Under the pieces are notes generated by a model, which was given only the letters and a program-made list of their open reading frames with translations, ran no database searches and was not told the origin of the DNA. Shown here one piece after another: positions 12,719 through 25,510 of a DNA stretch of 64,000 nucleotides. Positions within the stretch are counted from its first letter, which is position 1. Each line of letters starts with the position of its first letter. The DNA is from Epiperipatus broadwayi. Lineage: Eukaryota > Onychophora > Udeonychophora > Euonychophora > Peripatidae. Location: assembly GCA_028023455.1 (NCBI GenBank), contig JAQFVV010000032.1, positions 5,516,392 through 5,580,391 of the forward strand. Reading direction: 5' to 3'. The translations under genes and the position numbers were made by a program.

Positions 12719-13938
12719 TAAAAGAGGAAATATTTTTCTTTTACTTTTAAGTGAATTTTTAAAAAAAATTCTTATAAAAAAGGTTTAAAATACACTGGTT
12801 AGCCTGTACATATAAAATTAATCAATGTTTAAAATATGACATTTTAAAATCTCTTCATAAGTTTATGGTTTAATATTTAATGATAAACAGATGTATATTC
12901 TCAATTACATTAAATCACTGAAGTTCATATAAAATAGAATTTTATAAATATAGGAGATGCTCAGTGTATCAGTGTTCTCTGTTTGTTGGCTGTTTTATTG
13001 AAGCAATTATTTTTTCTTAAAAGATAGCATCTGCTATAAATGAGTGTACTTTACAAACATTAGTCTTATTGCGTTAACCTAACCTCCATTTCAAATATGT
13101 TCAACTTTTATCCTTTAACTAAACAGATTCAACTATTGAAATATTTTCATAACTAAATGAAAATACCTAAGCATTTTGAATTCTTCAGAATATCTTTTTC
13201 TCCCAACTTTGCCACATCCAGATCAATTAAACATAATTAAATCTAGGTTCACATAAAATGATTTAATTGGTCTTCAGTTTGAATAGATTATTTGGCAAAA
13301 TAATGTTATTTTTTTAATATAATTATTATTAAAAATAATTTTAAACATAACTAAAATAAGAAAAAAATATTAAAAGTAATAAATTATTTCCCTCCATGAC
13401 ATAAATTCAAATCCTTCTAAAAACATGTTATAATTATAAACATAAAATATATTTTATTTTATTATTAGAAATATCTTTTAACATAATAGAAATAACTTTG
13501 AAATATAAAAATCACCTTTATAAGTATAAAAACATATTCTAGTGATTTACAAATGTAATAATTATCTGTCATTGTGTACAAGTTGATCTCTGTGTTCAGA
13601 GATTTCTTATCTATTGATAACTCTTAACATTTAGGAATAGCAGTGAAAACTAAAGTACAGATTTATTGCATTCTATGATAACCATTCAGTGAAAAATTAT
13701 AATGCAAAAATACATAACCAACCATTTAAACACCATCGTGAATAATTTCAAGACTAACAATAAGAGTCATGGCAATACCAACTCAAAAGCCATGCTGGTA
13801 ATTTAGAAATGATTAAATAATTATAAAAGAACAACATTATTGCTTTATTCCTACCATAAGGTATGACCACTTTTGATATTTGCTATATTTATTACTAGTG
13901 ATGATAATAAAAATTGTCTATTTAATTTAAATCTCACT
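12714..13938. other. AT-rich interval, nothing recognised
   Basis: A+T-rich, no coding or RNA signature. Confidence 0.55.
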
Positions 13939-13961
13939 AGTGCTTATACTTCTAATTCATA

Positions 13962-13998
<37 letters not shown>

Positions 13999-14018
13999 GA
14001 ATTAGAATCATAAGCACT
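13939..14018. repeat. TA-core palindrome (about 40-bp arms)
   Basis: AGTGCTTATACTTCTAATTC followed by (AT)n on the left mirrors (AT)n followed by GAATTAGAATCATAAGCACT on the right, with two or three mismatches. The core is a TA-dinucleotide array. A further (AT)n tract lies at 14,022-14,045. Confidence 0.85.
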
Positions 14019-14104
14019 ATATGAATATATATATATATATATATTCACATGATGATTTAAGATCTCTTCATGTTTAATACAGTTATTCAATTTCTAGCCT
14101 CGCT

Positions 14105-14790
14105 GCTCCATATCCCATCAGAAAACTTCCTTTTTCCATCCATCTCTCTCACAGATTGGTTTTTTTTTTAGGTCTTTTAAAAATCTCTTGGGTTTTTAAA
14201 ATTTCAAATGTCCATATTTTATCATTACTTCTAACAATATATCCAGCCCAGCTACATTTCAGTCTCTTAATTTTTTCAATAATGTTAATAATATTTGTTT
14301 TCTCATCATATATTTTGTTTTCAATCCTCTTCTTGTTACTTCTATCATATATCTCTCCATATTTAATGGAATGGAATGAAGTATCTGCATTTCTCTTCTG
14401 CCAAGTATCCAATATCAGATCCATATGTAAGAACTAGTAAACCACATTTATTAAAAACTTTTCTCTTCAAATACATATGCATATTCCCTTTAAATATCAT
14501 TTTCTTCAAAAGCACTTTATCCAGGTTTAATTCTCTGATTAATTTTATCCAGTATGCTTCCATCTGTATTAATAATCTAATCAAGATATTTATAATTGTT
14601 TACTTCTTCAATTATTAATGTTTATTTTCTTCATCTGAGAAAATCTATTGAACATTACTTTAATCTTTTTAACAATTATCTTTAGTCATATTGGCTTGTT
14701 TTCATTTGACAATTCTTACAATATTTTCCTAAACCTTAAAATATTATTTGCAAAAACAACCACATCATTTATAAAGTTTAGATAACTAAA
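14105..14790 (-). mobile_element. Decayed LINE fragment, RT motif C to C-terminus
   Basis: Read on the minus strand from 14,790 downward: a frame with FINDVVVFANN (decayed YADD motif C, 14,745-14,775), then KIIVKKIKVMFNRFS, then LKRKVFNKCGLLVLTYGSD near 14,415-14,475, then RLKCSWAGYIVRSND at about 14,225-14,270. These are in the order of the RT thumb and C-terminal part of RTE/Jockey-like LINEs (the LTYGxETW and RWAGHIxRxxD blocks). Two or more frameshifts separate them. The 5' part is missing and the 3' end near 14,105 has lost its tail. Confidence 0.75.
14149..14424 (-). pseudogene. LINE RT C-terminal domain relic
   Basis: A 91-codon open piece on the minus strand that includes the RLKCSWAGYIVRSND block, equivalent to the conserved LKWRWAGHIAR-type block after the RT of RTE/Jockey-like elements. 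It lies in the middle of the decayed LINE and continues upstream in another frame (14,363-14,584) with VLTYGSD. It is not an independent gene. Confidence 0.65.
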
Positions 14791-17700
14791 ATAATCTTTA
14801 ATGGGTAAAATGATGTCCCTCTCTATTATTATCTATATGTTTTGGTTTTCTAACATAGATTATTAATAGACTATTTTTTTTTTGTGGTTGGATTCAATGC
14901 ACTGCATATAAACTTAGTATCGTAATAACTGTGTGTGTGACCACATATCTATTGGAAGAAGTTTCTTGAGTATTCATTGTTTGTAATGCAAATATGAGAG
15001 ATATATGTGCACACATCAGAATAAATTGTCATGTCTTTGTAAACTTCAGGAGTTATTAACAATATTAAAAATAAAATTTAGGGAAGCTGTAAAATACATT
15101 ACATACTTACTTAAATGAGTTAATTTTTATTTTAAATCTTATCATATTAAAATAACTCTGATATTTAAAACTTACCATTGAATTGTATCCTATGTTGTTA
15201 AATTACTAATTAATATTGTTTTGTTAATTGTTATATTTGTCCAGAATTTTGTTTACTATTACTGCTCAGCCAATTATTATTTTGCTAAGAATTCCTGCTC
15301 TGCATGATTTAAAGGTGATTTTAGATATATAGTGATGGTACAGGGATAATTGGCACTTGTGCTAGATATCCTCATCACTAAATTATAAATTGTCTAGGCT
15401 GAGATTTAGTGGTGCCCTCTGGTGCTGGATATTAGTTGTCAGCTGACCATTACAATATATTAAAAACAAATTTAATATTTTACTGGAATTTAAAACTTTT
15501 TCTTCCCCCTCCTTTTATTGAAAAAAATGTTTTAGTATATAGGAATGAATATAGTTATTTTTAACAGAATCAAACTCTTTAGAACTAAAGTTCACATTTG
15601 AAGGATTTTTAAGTTCATTTATTCATTTGAAATTAAATCATGCCTAAACAAAGTTCCAGACCAAGAGAATAATTACTGAAAAACTTTTACATAAGGACAG
15701 GGGCTTTTGAAATAAACAGTTTTGTCTTTATAGATTTTTCCTTATTTTTTAATCCTTCACTTGATTATCATGTAGACATTTGTTGAAGCTATGGAGAATA
15801 ATGTATGCTGTTAATGGCAGGAATCTATTTTGAATTGTTGACTATAAAAATTTTAATCAAAATTTTTAATAAATGATTTGAAGAGCTACTGGGAATAAAA
15901 ACTAAAAGTATAGAAACTTAAACCACTAAACATCAACACTACTGTATAGAGAGTTTTGCCTTTGTTTAGTATAGAAACTTTGTAGTAATCAGAAACCATA
16001 AGAGAAAGTTTACTCATGAAAGTATACTTATGCACACTGACTTTTGTTTACATTATGAAAACAAAATCATAAATTTAAATATAATTTAAGTTTTATTATT
16101 TACTTCTTTTGTAAAATCATTAAATATTTTTTTCTAAATAAGTGCATGATGTTTATACTTAGATTTTACTGCAATATAGTAACTTTTTAATAGAAAATTA
16201 GTCAAATAAAAAATTATGATATCAAATAGAAAATAAACATATTATTTTTATTATTTTCCATTGTTTGTTTTAATTGTAAGTTTAATTTTATTTGTTAAGT
16301 TATACTTTATCAAAGTAATGTTTTTTGGATAATAAATATTTATTTGCTAAATTACATTTTTTTAGCTTGAAAAGTAACTATTTACTTTTGTTTATTAATA
16401 TTTTTAGAAGTAAATTTAATATTTTATTATTAGACTAATTTTATTCATTAAATTTATATTTTTAATGCAATCCATAAAAAAATAAAGAGATAAAATAGAA
16501 AATAAAAGTTTATTTGTTAAAATAACTACAAATAAAATAAACCTAAAAATGAAAGATGCAAAATAATGTAATTTATTAAATATTTTGTTTCATCCTTTGA
16601 AGTGAATAAAATTTTGATTTATTATTATATCTAACCTAACAGATAATAAATATTTATTTTAATAAGTTGTGTAATTTATTTTATCCACAAAAAATTAGTA
16701 AACAATACCTAAAACAATTTTAGATTTGTCAGTAAACATTATATTATTTTTTCAAATCTTTTAAGTATTGATATAAAGTTGTGAACATTTTTATCATTTT
16801 CATAAAATTATTTTGCGCAGCTAAAATGCTTGAACATTTTGGACAGTCCAAGTTATATTGTTGGTGCTTATTAATGTTTAGTTGTTGTTTTTTTCATTTA
16901 GTATGTCTGCCAGAAAGTATTTTTATTAAAAATAAAATAAATAAAACAAAATATTAATTTAAGGATTGAACCATAGTAAAAGTTAATGACTTATATTTAT
17001 CTTGAATAAAAATTAGAAAATTACCTTGATTTCAGTACAAGTTTATAAGTATCAATGTAAAATAATATCTTTGAAGAATTTCTTATTCATAAATTAAATA
17101 TGAAAATTTTAAAAGCACCATTCATTTTTTTTGTTTTAATAATAAAAAAAAAGCATTTTATTATTCCATTGAATGATGCATATCTATTATATAAAAAAAA
17201 AAACAGGTTTTCTATAACTCTAATATATTAATCAATAATGAAAAAAAAACTATTGTTTACTAGTTTTTCCAATTGTTAATTAGTGAGAGTTATGAACAAT
17301 TTTTTCATATTGTTTTGAATGGTAAAAATAAATACATCTTCAATTTCTGATCAACATTTAAATGATATCTGGATTGTTTATAGAATATGTTGCCTGAAAA
17401 AAAAAATCCGAAGTCTGATTAAAACTTAAAAAATTTTAGCTTCTGAAAGAATTGATTGACAATCTAAATCTTGATATACTCTTCTTTTTTTTTTTTCATT
17501 TATATAATCGCCAGAGTTAGCAGCTGCAGCATATTTAGTTTGTGTGTGTGTAATTGTTTATTTAATATATTTACTTACTCATAGTTTAATAAGTGTACAT
17601 ATCTTAGGACTTTGGAGGAGGGGATATTTTTCTATTTATTTATTTTTTGTAAATTTTGTTGGTTTTCTAGTCCTTAGAGTCATTTTCAAATTAAATTTTT

Positions 17701-18840
17701 GCCTTACTTTCAATTGTAATAATTATGTTTTCTTAAAGAATAAATATATATCCTGTTCTGAAACTTTTGGATTTTTACAAAGGATAATTTTTTAGATCCA
17801 TGCCAATCACTGATGGTTTTAACTGAATTATAACTTTTAAGCTCGTTGTTAATTTTAGACAAAGTTTTGTACTCAGATTTTTTAGTATTGCTGAGTACTG
17901 TAATTCTTTGATAGCATATCTTTAACCAGATCCTAATCAAAACTCAATTTGCCAATTTGATGCTGAAATATCTCATGATTTCATGAAAAATAATCATTTC
18001 ACTTTTAACTATTAACTTTTATTTTACAACTTTTGATTCATTTTATGAATAACTAGCTTGTTTTCCCTAAGTTCAAATTTTTGAATCAATTTTTGTTTGC
18101 ATGCTACTTTCTTATTTGTAAAAAAAGCATTAATTAATTTGACAATTAGTAATCTAATTATCATTTAATTGTTATAGAACTAAGTTACTAATTATATCTT
18201 TTGTTTTTTAATATTTTGCAATAATAATGTTTTCATGAACTTTGCTCACAATTTTTCATCTTTTGCAATAATTTTTGAAACATTTTTTTTGCCTCTTTTT
18301 CAATCCATTTTTTAATCTAATTTCTATTTTTTTTTTCTTCAGATCTCTATTTTATGTTTTCTAAATTTTATAATTATTTTATTTTCTGGAAATCATTCTA
18401 ATCTTATTTTGTTCATATTTTCCTTCATCCATTCCCATCTCAATAAAATTCCTTTTTCCTCCTCATTTTTACTATTTCACTATCTCTACTTTTATTTATC
18501 TTTTATTGATTCAATGTTTGTTTTGGTGCAGTGGTTGACTGTCAATTATTTATTTATTTTATTTTATTTATTTTTATTTACACATTTTAAAATATTTTAA
18601 CTATATTTTTTATCATTCATATCTGTTTCATAGACATACACTTTAAACATATGAAAAAATTTTCACTTTAGTATCAAAACAGCTTTTTCTTACAAATGTC
18701 TGTTTAGACTGCTTTTTTTTTCTATTTATTTCTGTCACTACTAATAGCTTTATAGGCATATTAAATTTTGTCCACTTTACAAATTATTTTTAAAACTTTA
18801 GCTTTTTGCTGTTTATATATATATATGTAAAATTAAGAGC
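14791..18840. other. AT-rich interval with no gene seen
   Basis: Long A+T-rich sequence, especially poor in C and G at 16.0-18.6 kb. A single family D arm is at about 15,938-15,972. A short imperfect hairpin (TAGTGATG...CATCACTA) is at about 15,330-15,382. Open frames are short and look like chance. Confidence 0.5.
15938..15972 (+). mobile_element. Solo arm of hairpin MITE family D
   Basis: CACTACTGTATAGAGAGTTT then TGCCTTTG closely matches the right arm of the hairpin at 19,689-19,718. No opposing arm is nearby. Confidence 0.6.
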
Positions 18841-19025
18841 GTGCTAATAACTCTAAACAAGCTTTTTTTTTTATTTATGATAAATGCTACTACAAGAGAA
18901 GGCATTCAAACCATTTTTATCTTGGATTGTCCCCAGACCAGTTTCGACCTATGGGTCTCTTCAGTGAGGAGTTGGGACATTAGATCTAAAAAACCAACTC
19001 AAGCAAAGCATTTATCTAAAAGATA
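18841..19025. repeat. Higher-complexity repeat fragment with GTTTCGACC...GGGTCTC motif
   Basis: Contains CCAGTTTCGACCTATGGGTC followed by TCTTCAGTGAGG. A similar CCAGTTTCG...TATGGCT stretch lies at 55,620-55,655, and a TTTCGACTTTTTGGGTCT stretch at 31,283-31,300. I recall similar motifs near the ends of Penelope-like or other retroelements, but I see no coding, so the class is only a guess. Confidence 0.35.
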
Positions 19026-19031
19026 ATTGTT

Positions 19032-19103
19032 AGAAGAAGATCTGAAACTTTTATATATATATATATAAGAAGAAGATCTGAAACTTTTATATATATATAT
19101 ATA
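19032..19103. repeat. Perfect 36-bp tandem duplication
   Basis: Two identical 36-bp units, each AGAAGAAGATCTGAAACTTTT plus a (TA)n run, at 19,032-19,067 and 19,068-19,103. The identity indicates a recent event. Confidence 0.95.
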
Positions 19104-19204
19104 ATTATAGCCTTAAAATAATTATGGCTTATGAAATGTGCAACTGATACTGACCATGTAAATTTATTCACAGAAAAGCCAAGTTTAAAAAATATTACTA
19201 TGAT

Positions 19205-19268
19205 AATTCACAAACGAGATTTCCAAAAAAGAATCTAAATAATTCTTTGGGAATCTAGTTTGTGAATA
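19205..19268. repeat. Short hairpin (about 28-bp arms)
   Basis: ATTCACAAACGAGATTTCC is mirrored by GGAATCTAGTTTGTGAAT with a short loop and two or three mismatches. Probably a small MITE. Confidence 0.75.
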
Positions 19269-19628
19269 TGATAGAAATGATTTTGTATTTGATTATTTCA
19301 TAAATAAGTTTAAAATAAAATCTTTTCTGATGCTTTTGAAAAGTCTGGAAAATCCCCAATCAAAATTATAGATAAAATTTTAAGCATTAGTATTAAATAA
19401 AATGCTAATAAAATACAATTCATTTTATAATTTAAATTATTCAAAAGTATAGTAATTAGATATTTAACAAACTCAATTTTAATTTTGTAAATAACAAAGC
19501 ATCAGTAGAAAGATCTTTAACACCACGATTCAAGATTTTATTTAAAAAAAATTAAGATTCTATTTGCTGATAAATAAAATAGATTAATACGTGTTCCTAT
19601 GTCTCAATTTAAAATATAATTACAGAGA

Positions 19629-19712
19629 CAAAACTCTCCATACAGTAGCACCATTCAATGCAAGCCAGAGTATCAATGGATGCAGAATGGTGTTACTGTA
19701 TGGAGAGTTTTG
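19629..19712. mobile_element. Hairpin MITE family D, copy 1
   Basis: Arms of 28 bp: 19,629-19,656 begins CAAAACTCTCCATACAGTAG and is complementary to 19,685-19,712 with one mismatch; the loop is 28 nt. Size and shape resemble a microRNA precursor, but a second hairpin (20,230-20,323) and a solo arm (15,938) with the same arm sequence point to a small transposon family. Confidence 0.75.
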
Positions 19713-20229
19713 CCTTTGTGAAAAGCAGCTTATGTAAGCATGAAGAATGGTGATTGTGTGAAGTTTGATGGTTTAAAATATAATTGTTTAAGTTAAAGAT
19801 ATCCTAATGATTGTTATTGTGATATGAACATAATATGCACATGAAGAATGCCATATAATATAGCTATTCTTTGAAAGATTTTTGCTATTATTATTATTAA
19901 ATAAAAGAAAAAACAAAACAATAACAGAAATAAAATATAATAAACCCCAGAATAATATATAAAACTGATTCACTCAATTACATGTAAAACTATTTGCAAT
20001 AATATAAAACTCATAAAAAACAGCCGGCACTCATTCTTGATGAATTATTACTCTAACTATTGTGTTTTTATATCTCTATTTAATCCAAAGAAAAAAGACA
20101 GAGAACACAGATACTCATTTCAATTAAAGCAAATACTATCCATATTTAAAAAAGTTACATCAGAATATGAATTATTAAACCACCAAAACACCACATGAGC
20201 ACCATTTCCTAGGCTTACACAAGTTGTTA

Positions 20230-20323
20230 TTAGCAGTAGCAAAACTCCCCATACAGTATTGTCTTCCTGCATCCACTGCTTGCACTGGGTGACACTACTG
20301 TATGAATAGTTTACTACTGCTAA
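20230..20323. mobile_element. Hairpin MITE family D, copy 2
   Basis: The left arm TTAGCAGTAGCAAAACTCCC continues CATACAGTATTGTC and is mirrored by the right arm ending ACTACTGCTAA. The arm is clearly related to copy 1 but extended outward, and the loop sequence differs. Confidence 0.7.
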
Positions 20324-21429
20324 TATGAATTATTAATAATCAATGTGATAAAGCTCTGTGTCGTTCAGTGTAGTGATAGAATGACAGACTCCAGAGCTGA
20401 TGGTCCATTACTGCCAACTATCATTTCTGTTGCCCAAACTTCTTATGAACTTAAAAAATAAATTATTTTATTGTATTTTAATGAATTAAAATTATAATTT
20501 GAGAGAATAGAAAAAAAATCCTTTATATGGAATTAATTCCAAGACTAAAAAGAAAAAAATGTTTAATGCAAACAAAATAAAAGTGGCAGGAAAAATATAA
20601 GATTTAATTGTAAATATTCAGGTAAATATAGACATGAATATTTTTTTGTTTTTGTTTTTATTTATTAAATTATAATTATATATATTATAAAAGGGTTTGT
20701 GGTAATCATAAATGTTAAGAGTATCTATCAGCTACGACCATTCATCACATGACATTTTAATGTGGAAGTCTTTTTTCAGGATCCAGACAAGATTAAGACT
20801 TTTTTTTCAGGTAATCAGCTCATAGTCATATCAATCAGAGTGCTACAATTAGTCAATAAACGATCTGACAATTGTCAAAATTGTTCACTAATAGCTCCTC
20901 TTTTACTGCTCTTGTTTAAGATCTATTCAAGAGATCTTTGCTCTTCAGTAGATTAATTAAAAGTTTTATATATAATTCACTAATCCGAACAATAAATTAA
21001 ATCCTATGTATTAGAAATCACATAATTACTTTCTTAAGGATGTATACTTTAATATTAAATACATATGTATGTGTGTTTTATTTATAAATATCTATAAATA
21101 AAAATGTTAAAGGATTTTGAAATAATGATAATGAAATGCCCAGTTAGAATAAAAACCTTTTAAATAGTTTTTATTATTATTATTAGCTTGTCGCGAAGTA
21201 TCCAAGCCTATTTTACTTTATAAATATTAACTACAGTGTTCTTTTACATTTTAGTCATCAGTTAATAATATATAAAAAATTTAAAGTAAAAAAAATAAAT
21301 CTGTTATTTAATATTTATACGAGCTAATTATTATCATAGTCTAACAAGAAAACTTTTATCACATTTCTTGAAAAAAATTAAAAATAATGTACACTTTTTA
21401 CTCTTTTGTCTTTATTTTATAGTATTGTT
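20324..21429. other. AT-rich interval, nothing recognised
   Basis: A+T-rich with a moderately complex patch at 20,340-20,440 that I cannot place. No coding evidence. Confidence 0.5.
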
Positions 21430-22110
21430 TGAAGTACTTTGTTTTCTGAGCCCTTAGACTCTTGGAACTTAGTCATCCATAACGACATTAAACTCGCCTA
21501 AACTTGATAGCAATTCCCGACTAAATGAACGATTGGCAAACATGGAAAATCATTCGAAAACTTCAGATAAGACACTTTGTCTGAATGTGCTTGAAATGCG
21601 CAGAGCCCACGCCACTAAAGAAAAAAGTAGAATCGCATTTGCATAACTAGTGGCTCATGTAAATTTTTTTTCAATGAACGTTATCAGCTATCAGCTTGTA
21701 AGTTTCATTTTTAAAAAATGTCGAACTCAATATCAGACAGAATAGAGGTAATAAAGAAAAGAGCATAACAAAATAAATTATGTACCACCACTTATATCTT
21801 ACATTGAATGATAACTAATCTGTTTTCACAAAATAGAAACACGGCTATCTAATTCTCTTTCTTCTTTCAAAGAGCTTGTCTAACACGGTGATTTTGAGAT
21901 AGAAGAGTAACTAATAAAGATATCTAAAACTTGACACAAACTCGCAGGAAATTACGGCTTATCTTATTTTTCATCTAAAGGAGCTTCTAAGGATTGTAAT
22001 GGACCCTTCATAATCACTGAATACTTTGCAAAGAATAGCTACGCTATATGAAACATAAAACAATTAGCCTTTCAGGGCAGCTTCTGTGATTTGTGTACAA
22101 CAAGAATAAA
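21430..22110. other. CpG-retaining, low-repeat segment; candidate regulatory or unique sequence
   Basis: I count about 15 CpG dinucleotides between 21,482 and 22,045, whereas most comparable lengths of this window have zero to three. The segment is also more balanced in composition, lacks microsatellites, and matches no other part of the window that I could see. No open frame has the look of a protein. In a methylated genome, retention of CpG suggests an unmethylated or constrained region, or a young insertion. That reading is inference. Confidence 0.4.
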
Positions 22111-23319
22111 ATATACATGAATATCTTTTTGCCATTTTTTTTACTACAAAAAATAAGCTTGACTTCTATTCTAATTTAAATTAGCTATTAGTCCAATCTT
22201 TCTTTTATTTTTTTTATAAACCTTAAAAAGATATGTAGTTAAAATAGGTTGCAAAACTTTTATTACTTTAATCTTGTTATATTTTCTTTTTCTATAATTA
22301 AAATATACTTAACACTTTTAACCCCCCCCCCTCTTTCCAAACAATAATAATATACAATTTTATTAGAAATATATTCATTAGATGTAAATAATAGTCCTAA
22401 ATATTCTAATTCTTTATTGAAACTTAAATCAATCAATAACAAATTAGTTGCTTTTATTTTTATTTTACTTAATTATGCTTATCAACTTTAAAGAGGATTA
22501 AAAGTTTCTTAATAATTAAAGAAGTTAAATATTTGTTTAGCAAGCGTTTTGCTCTTTTTTCTAAGGCAACTTCTAACATGATAAACTTGATTTTTAGAAG
22601 AAAAAAAATGATTCTCTTTCTCGAGCGCGCACATATATTTAGAAAGATATATAGAGGTTTTTCATTTTTAATATTAATCACAATAATTACGTTCTAACAA
22701 AAAATAATTATACAATTGTTGTTTTTTCAAATTGTGTTAACACAATAATTAAATACGTATTTAAACAAAAATTGATTTAAAGTTACATCATCAATTAAGT
22801 TAAATGAATCAATGTCAAAGCTCTAGCATTTTTCTGTATATTTCAATGTTATAAGCTTTTTATTGTTTGACCATCATTTTTTTTAATCAGTTATTTTGTT
22901 TTTGTTTTGTAGGTTGGTTTTGTGTCTCAATATAAGATATCCTAGTCCATTGCTTATCCCCAGTTCAACTATTATAGTACATCTATTAGTTCTTTGTATA
23001 TGCAAGCAATCAAATTATTTCATAGCATTTTTGGATTAAACTCCATAAGCTATCTAGCTGTGAAAAAAAACATAATTGAATTTTCTCACTATGCATGCAT
23101 TTTCTTGGACAAACTCCAAATATTAGGTGGACACATATAGTAAAAGATCGATCGAATACTTGTTTCACTGCTAGATCATTTATAATATTGTGGAATTCAA
23201 TTCAGAAGTGCTATGATTTAGTTCGATTGATTTTTTTTCCATATGAAAGATATAGATATAATAAACACCTCCATACTTCCCCATTTTTTTAAATTCATAT
23301 AAATAAAGATATAATAAAA
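22111..23319. other. AT-rich interval with a poly-C run
   Basis: A run of about ten C bases sits at 22,322-22,332. A CTCGAGCGCGC patch lies at 22,620-22,630. Otherwise A+T-rich with no gene seen. Confidence 0.5.
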
Positions 23320-23410
23320 GACAAATGACCCCAAGATGCATTTCGTGCTGAATCGGACTCAACAGTTGGCCCAGGTCACTATCTCTCATATATATCTCTA
23401 TTATATGCAA
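23320..23410. mobile_element. Fragment of MITE family C
   Basis: CGTGCTGAATCGGACTCAAC, then AGTTGGCCCAGGTCACTATC followed by TCTCATATAT matches the inner part of the left arm of the family C foldback (TGCTAAACCAGCAATCATCA, then GTTGGTCCAAATTATCATCT). Confidence 0.55.
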
Positions 23411-23574
23411 TGTATTTATCTAGAGTAAATTATTACATTTTCATTTACCATTGTCAAACTCCCTCCAATCACAACTTTGACGCCAACTATTTGAGATAAA
23501 TACACTAATGATTATTACTAATCATTATATATATACTAAATGAATATGTTAATTGTATATATATATGAATATAT

Positions 23575-23790
23575 AGTATTTGAATATAAGTATACTTTAT
23601 ATACTTGGAGTTTAGATGTAATATAAGGAATTTGAACACAGATTTTCAAGCTCTTTTTAGCTATCCACTCTATCTCATACAACCAATACACATGACCACA
23701 GACATGTAAAAAAGATAAATGATCTACAATTTTGTGCTGAACCAGCACTCTTCAGTGGATCCAGATAATCTTCTCTCACACATATATATA
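23575..23790. mobile_element. Single-arm copy of MITE family C
   Basis: Runs GAACACAGATTTTCA, TCCACTCTATCTCATACA, then TGTGCTGAACCAGCACTCTT, AGTGGATCCAGATAATC. These blocks are in the same order as in the left arm of the foldback at 56,322-56,490. The second arm is absent. Confidence 0.65.
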
Positions 23791-25510
23791 TAATCAATGC
23801 TGAATTTATATTAATTATAGCAAATTTTTAAACTTTAATGGGCAGGCTCCAATCTATTCCACCTTCCAACTCTTCAATATATATATACAATTTAATAATA
23901 TTTATATTATTATCTTCAAATTTTATGCTTTAAGTCAAATTTACTTGTTAGAAAAAAAATTAAAAAATATAAAATAAAAGCTTGCATTGTTAAAAATATG
24001 GTGGAGATAATATACACTATGTTAAAAGAAATGAAAAGAAGGAAAAATATCACATTGTCTATTTTCTCCCTTTTTAAAGTGTTTATCTAAATTGGGCAGA
24101 TTAATTAAATAATTTCCACATTTGAATGAAACATTACTTAATTATTAAATATTGCATATATATGTATATCAACATTTTAAATTTTAAAAATACAAAAATT
24201 AGTTCCCTTTTTACTTTCCATAATATTCAGTAATAGCAGCCATTAAATATATTCTCTTCCTGCTTATATTTGTCTTTGCTACCATGCAAATGTAGTTTTT
24301 CTTAGAAAACAAGAGGTTTCATCTAATGCTAAAACTATTATTATAATATAGTAAGTACTATACAAATAATTTCATAAGCTTCAACTAGCTATAATGACAA
24401 GACATTTTGTATTATGTCTGGTGGCTCAGCATAACCTTCACAAAGTATCTTACAAAGAACAAAATAAGAATAAATATAGTTCAAGATTAATGCTTTCCAT
24501 TGGTTTAATGATGATGAATAATTTAATTTAAAATCTTGACAATAGTTAATGAAGAATTAAGTTTTTAAAATACTTTACATTCAATTATTTATATATACAG
24601 TGGATCCAATATATTTATAATATTTTGTTCCAATATCTCCTTAAATATATCAACTTTTATTAGAATAGAATACATAATGTTTATTAAATTGCAAATATGC
24701 AGTACTTTTCAACATGCATACATATATAACATAGATGTTTTATATGTATAATATACATATGTAAATTAAAATTATAGCATAAACTACTTTTAAAAAAATA
24801 ATAATCTAGTTAATAATAGTACATTGCAATGAATATTTATATATTACTGAATGTGTGTTCACTCATTCTGTCATTGAAAAAATAAGAAAAAAAAACTTAT
24901 TGTATCATATTTTTATTTTTTAAATAAAATAAATAGTGAAATGTCTGGCTTACATTCCAACTAATCTTTTAACAATTTAATGAATTGTTTTATCTGGTGA
25001 GAATTTTTGAAAATTTCCAACCTTAGTTTTTATTAAATCTCAATAAATTAGAGTTGATTTTTTTTTTTTTTAATTTATCTCTACATATGAATATTGTAAA
25101 AAATCATATTTAACCTTTTTAAATATTTAAAAACTGACTTGTCAATAATAACAATGTACTGCAAATGCCATGCACAAAAATAGTGTAAACACTGTTTTAT
25201 AAAATGAACAATTTTTTTTAAGTTTATATATAGATATGTGGATAAATAAAGGGAAATTTATGATAAATCCATCAAATTCTGCTTTAAAATCTGATATTTT
25301 TTATAATTATTAAAATATATGAAAAAATTTTAACACTTTGTCAGTTATATGAAACATCATCAAAAAGAAAAACAGTCTTTAAAATAAATCTTTTCTAGAG
25401 AAAATACAATAGAGTAAAAACAATTAATGTTTTCTGACTGTAAGTTACTGACTTCTGATTTTTTTATTAATTAAAAAGTAAATGAAGGCACTATGGTTGA
25501 ATTTACAATA
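23791..25510. other. AT-rich interval, nothing recognised
   Basis: A+T-rich sequence, stop-rich in all frames. Confidence 0.55.

Noticed and set aside
17544-18600. Several hydrophobic short frames that might be membrane proteins
   Set aside because: T-rich sequence yields F, L, I and Y-rich frames by chance. There are no splice-site context, motif or homologous copies to support a gene.
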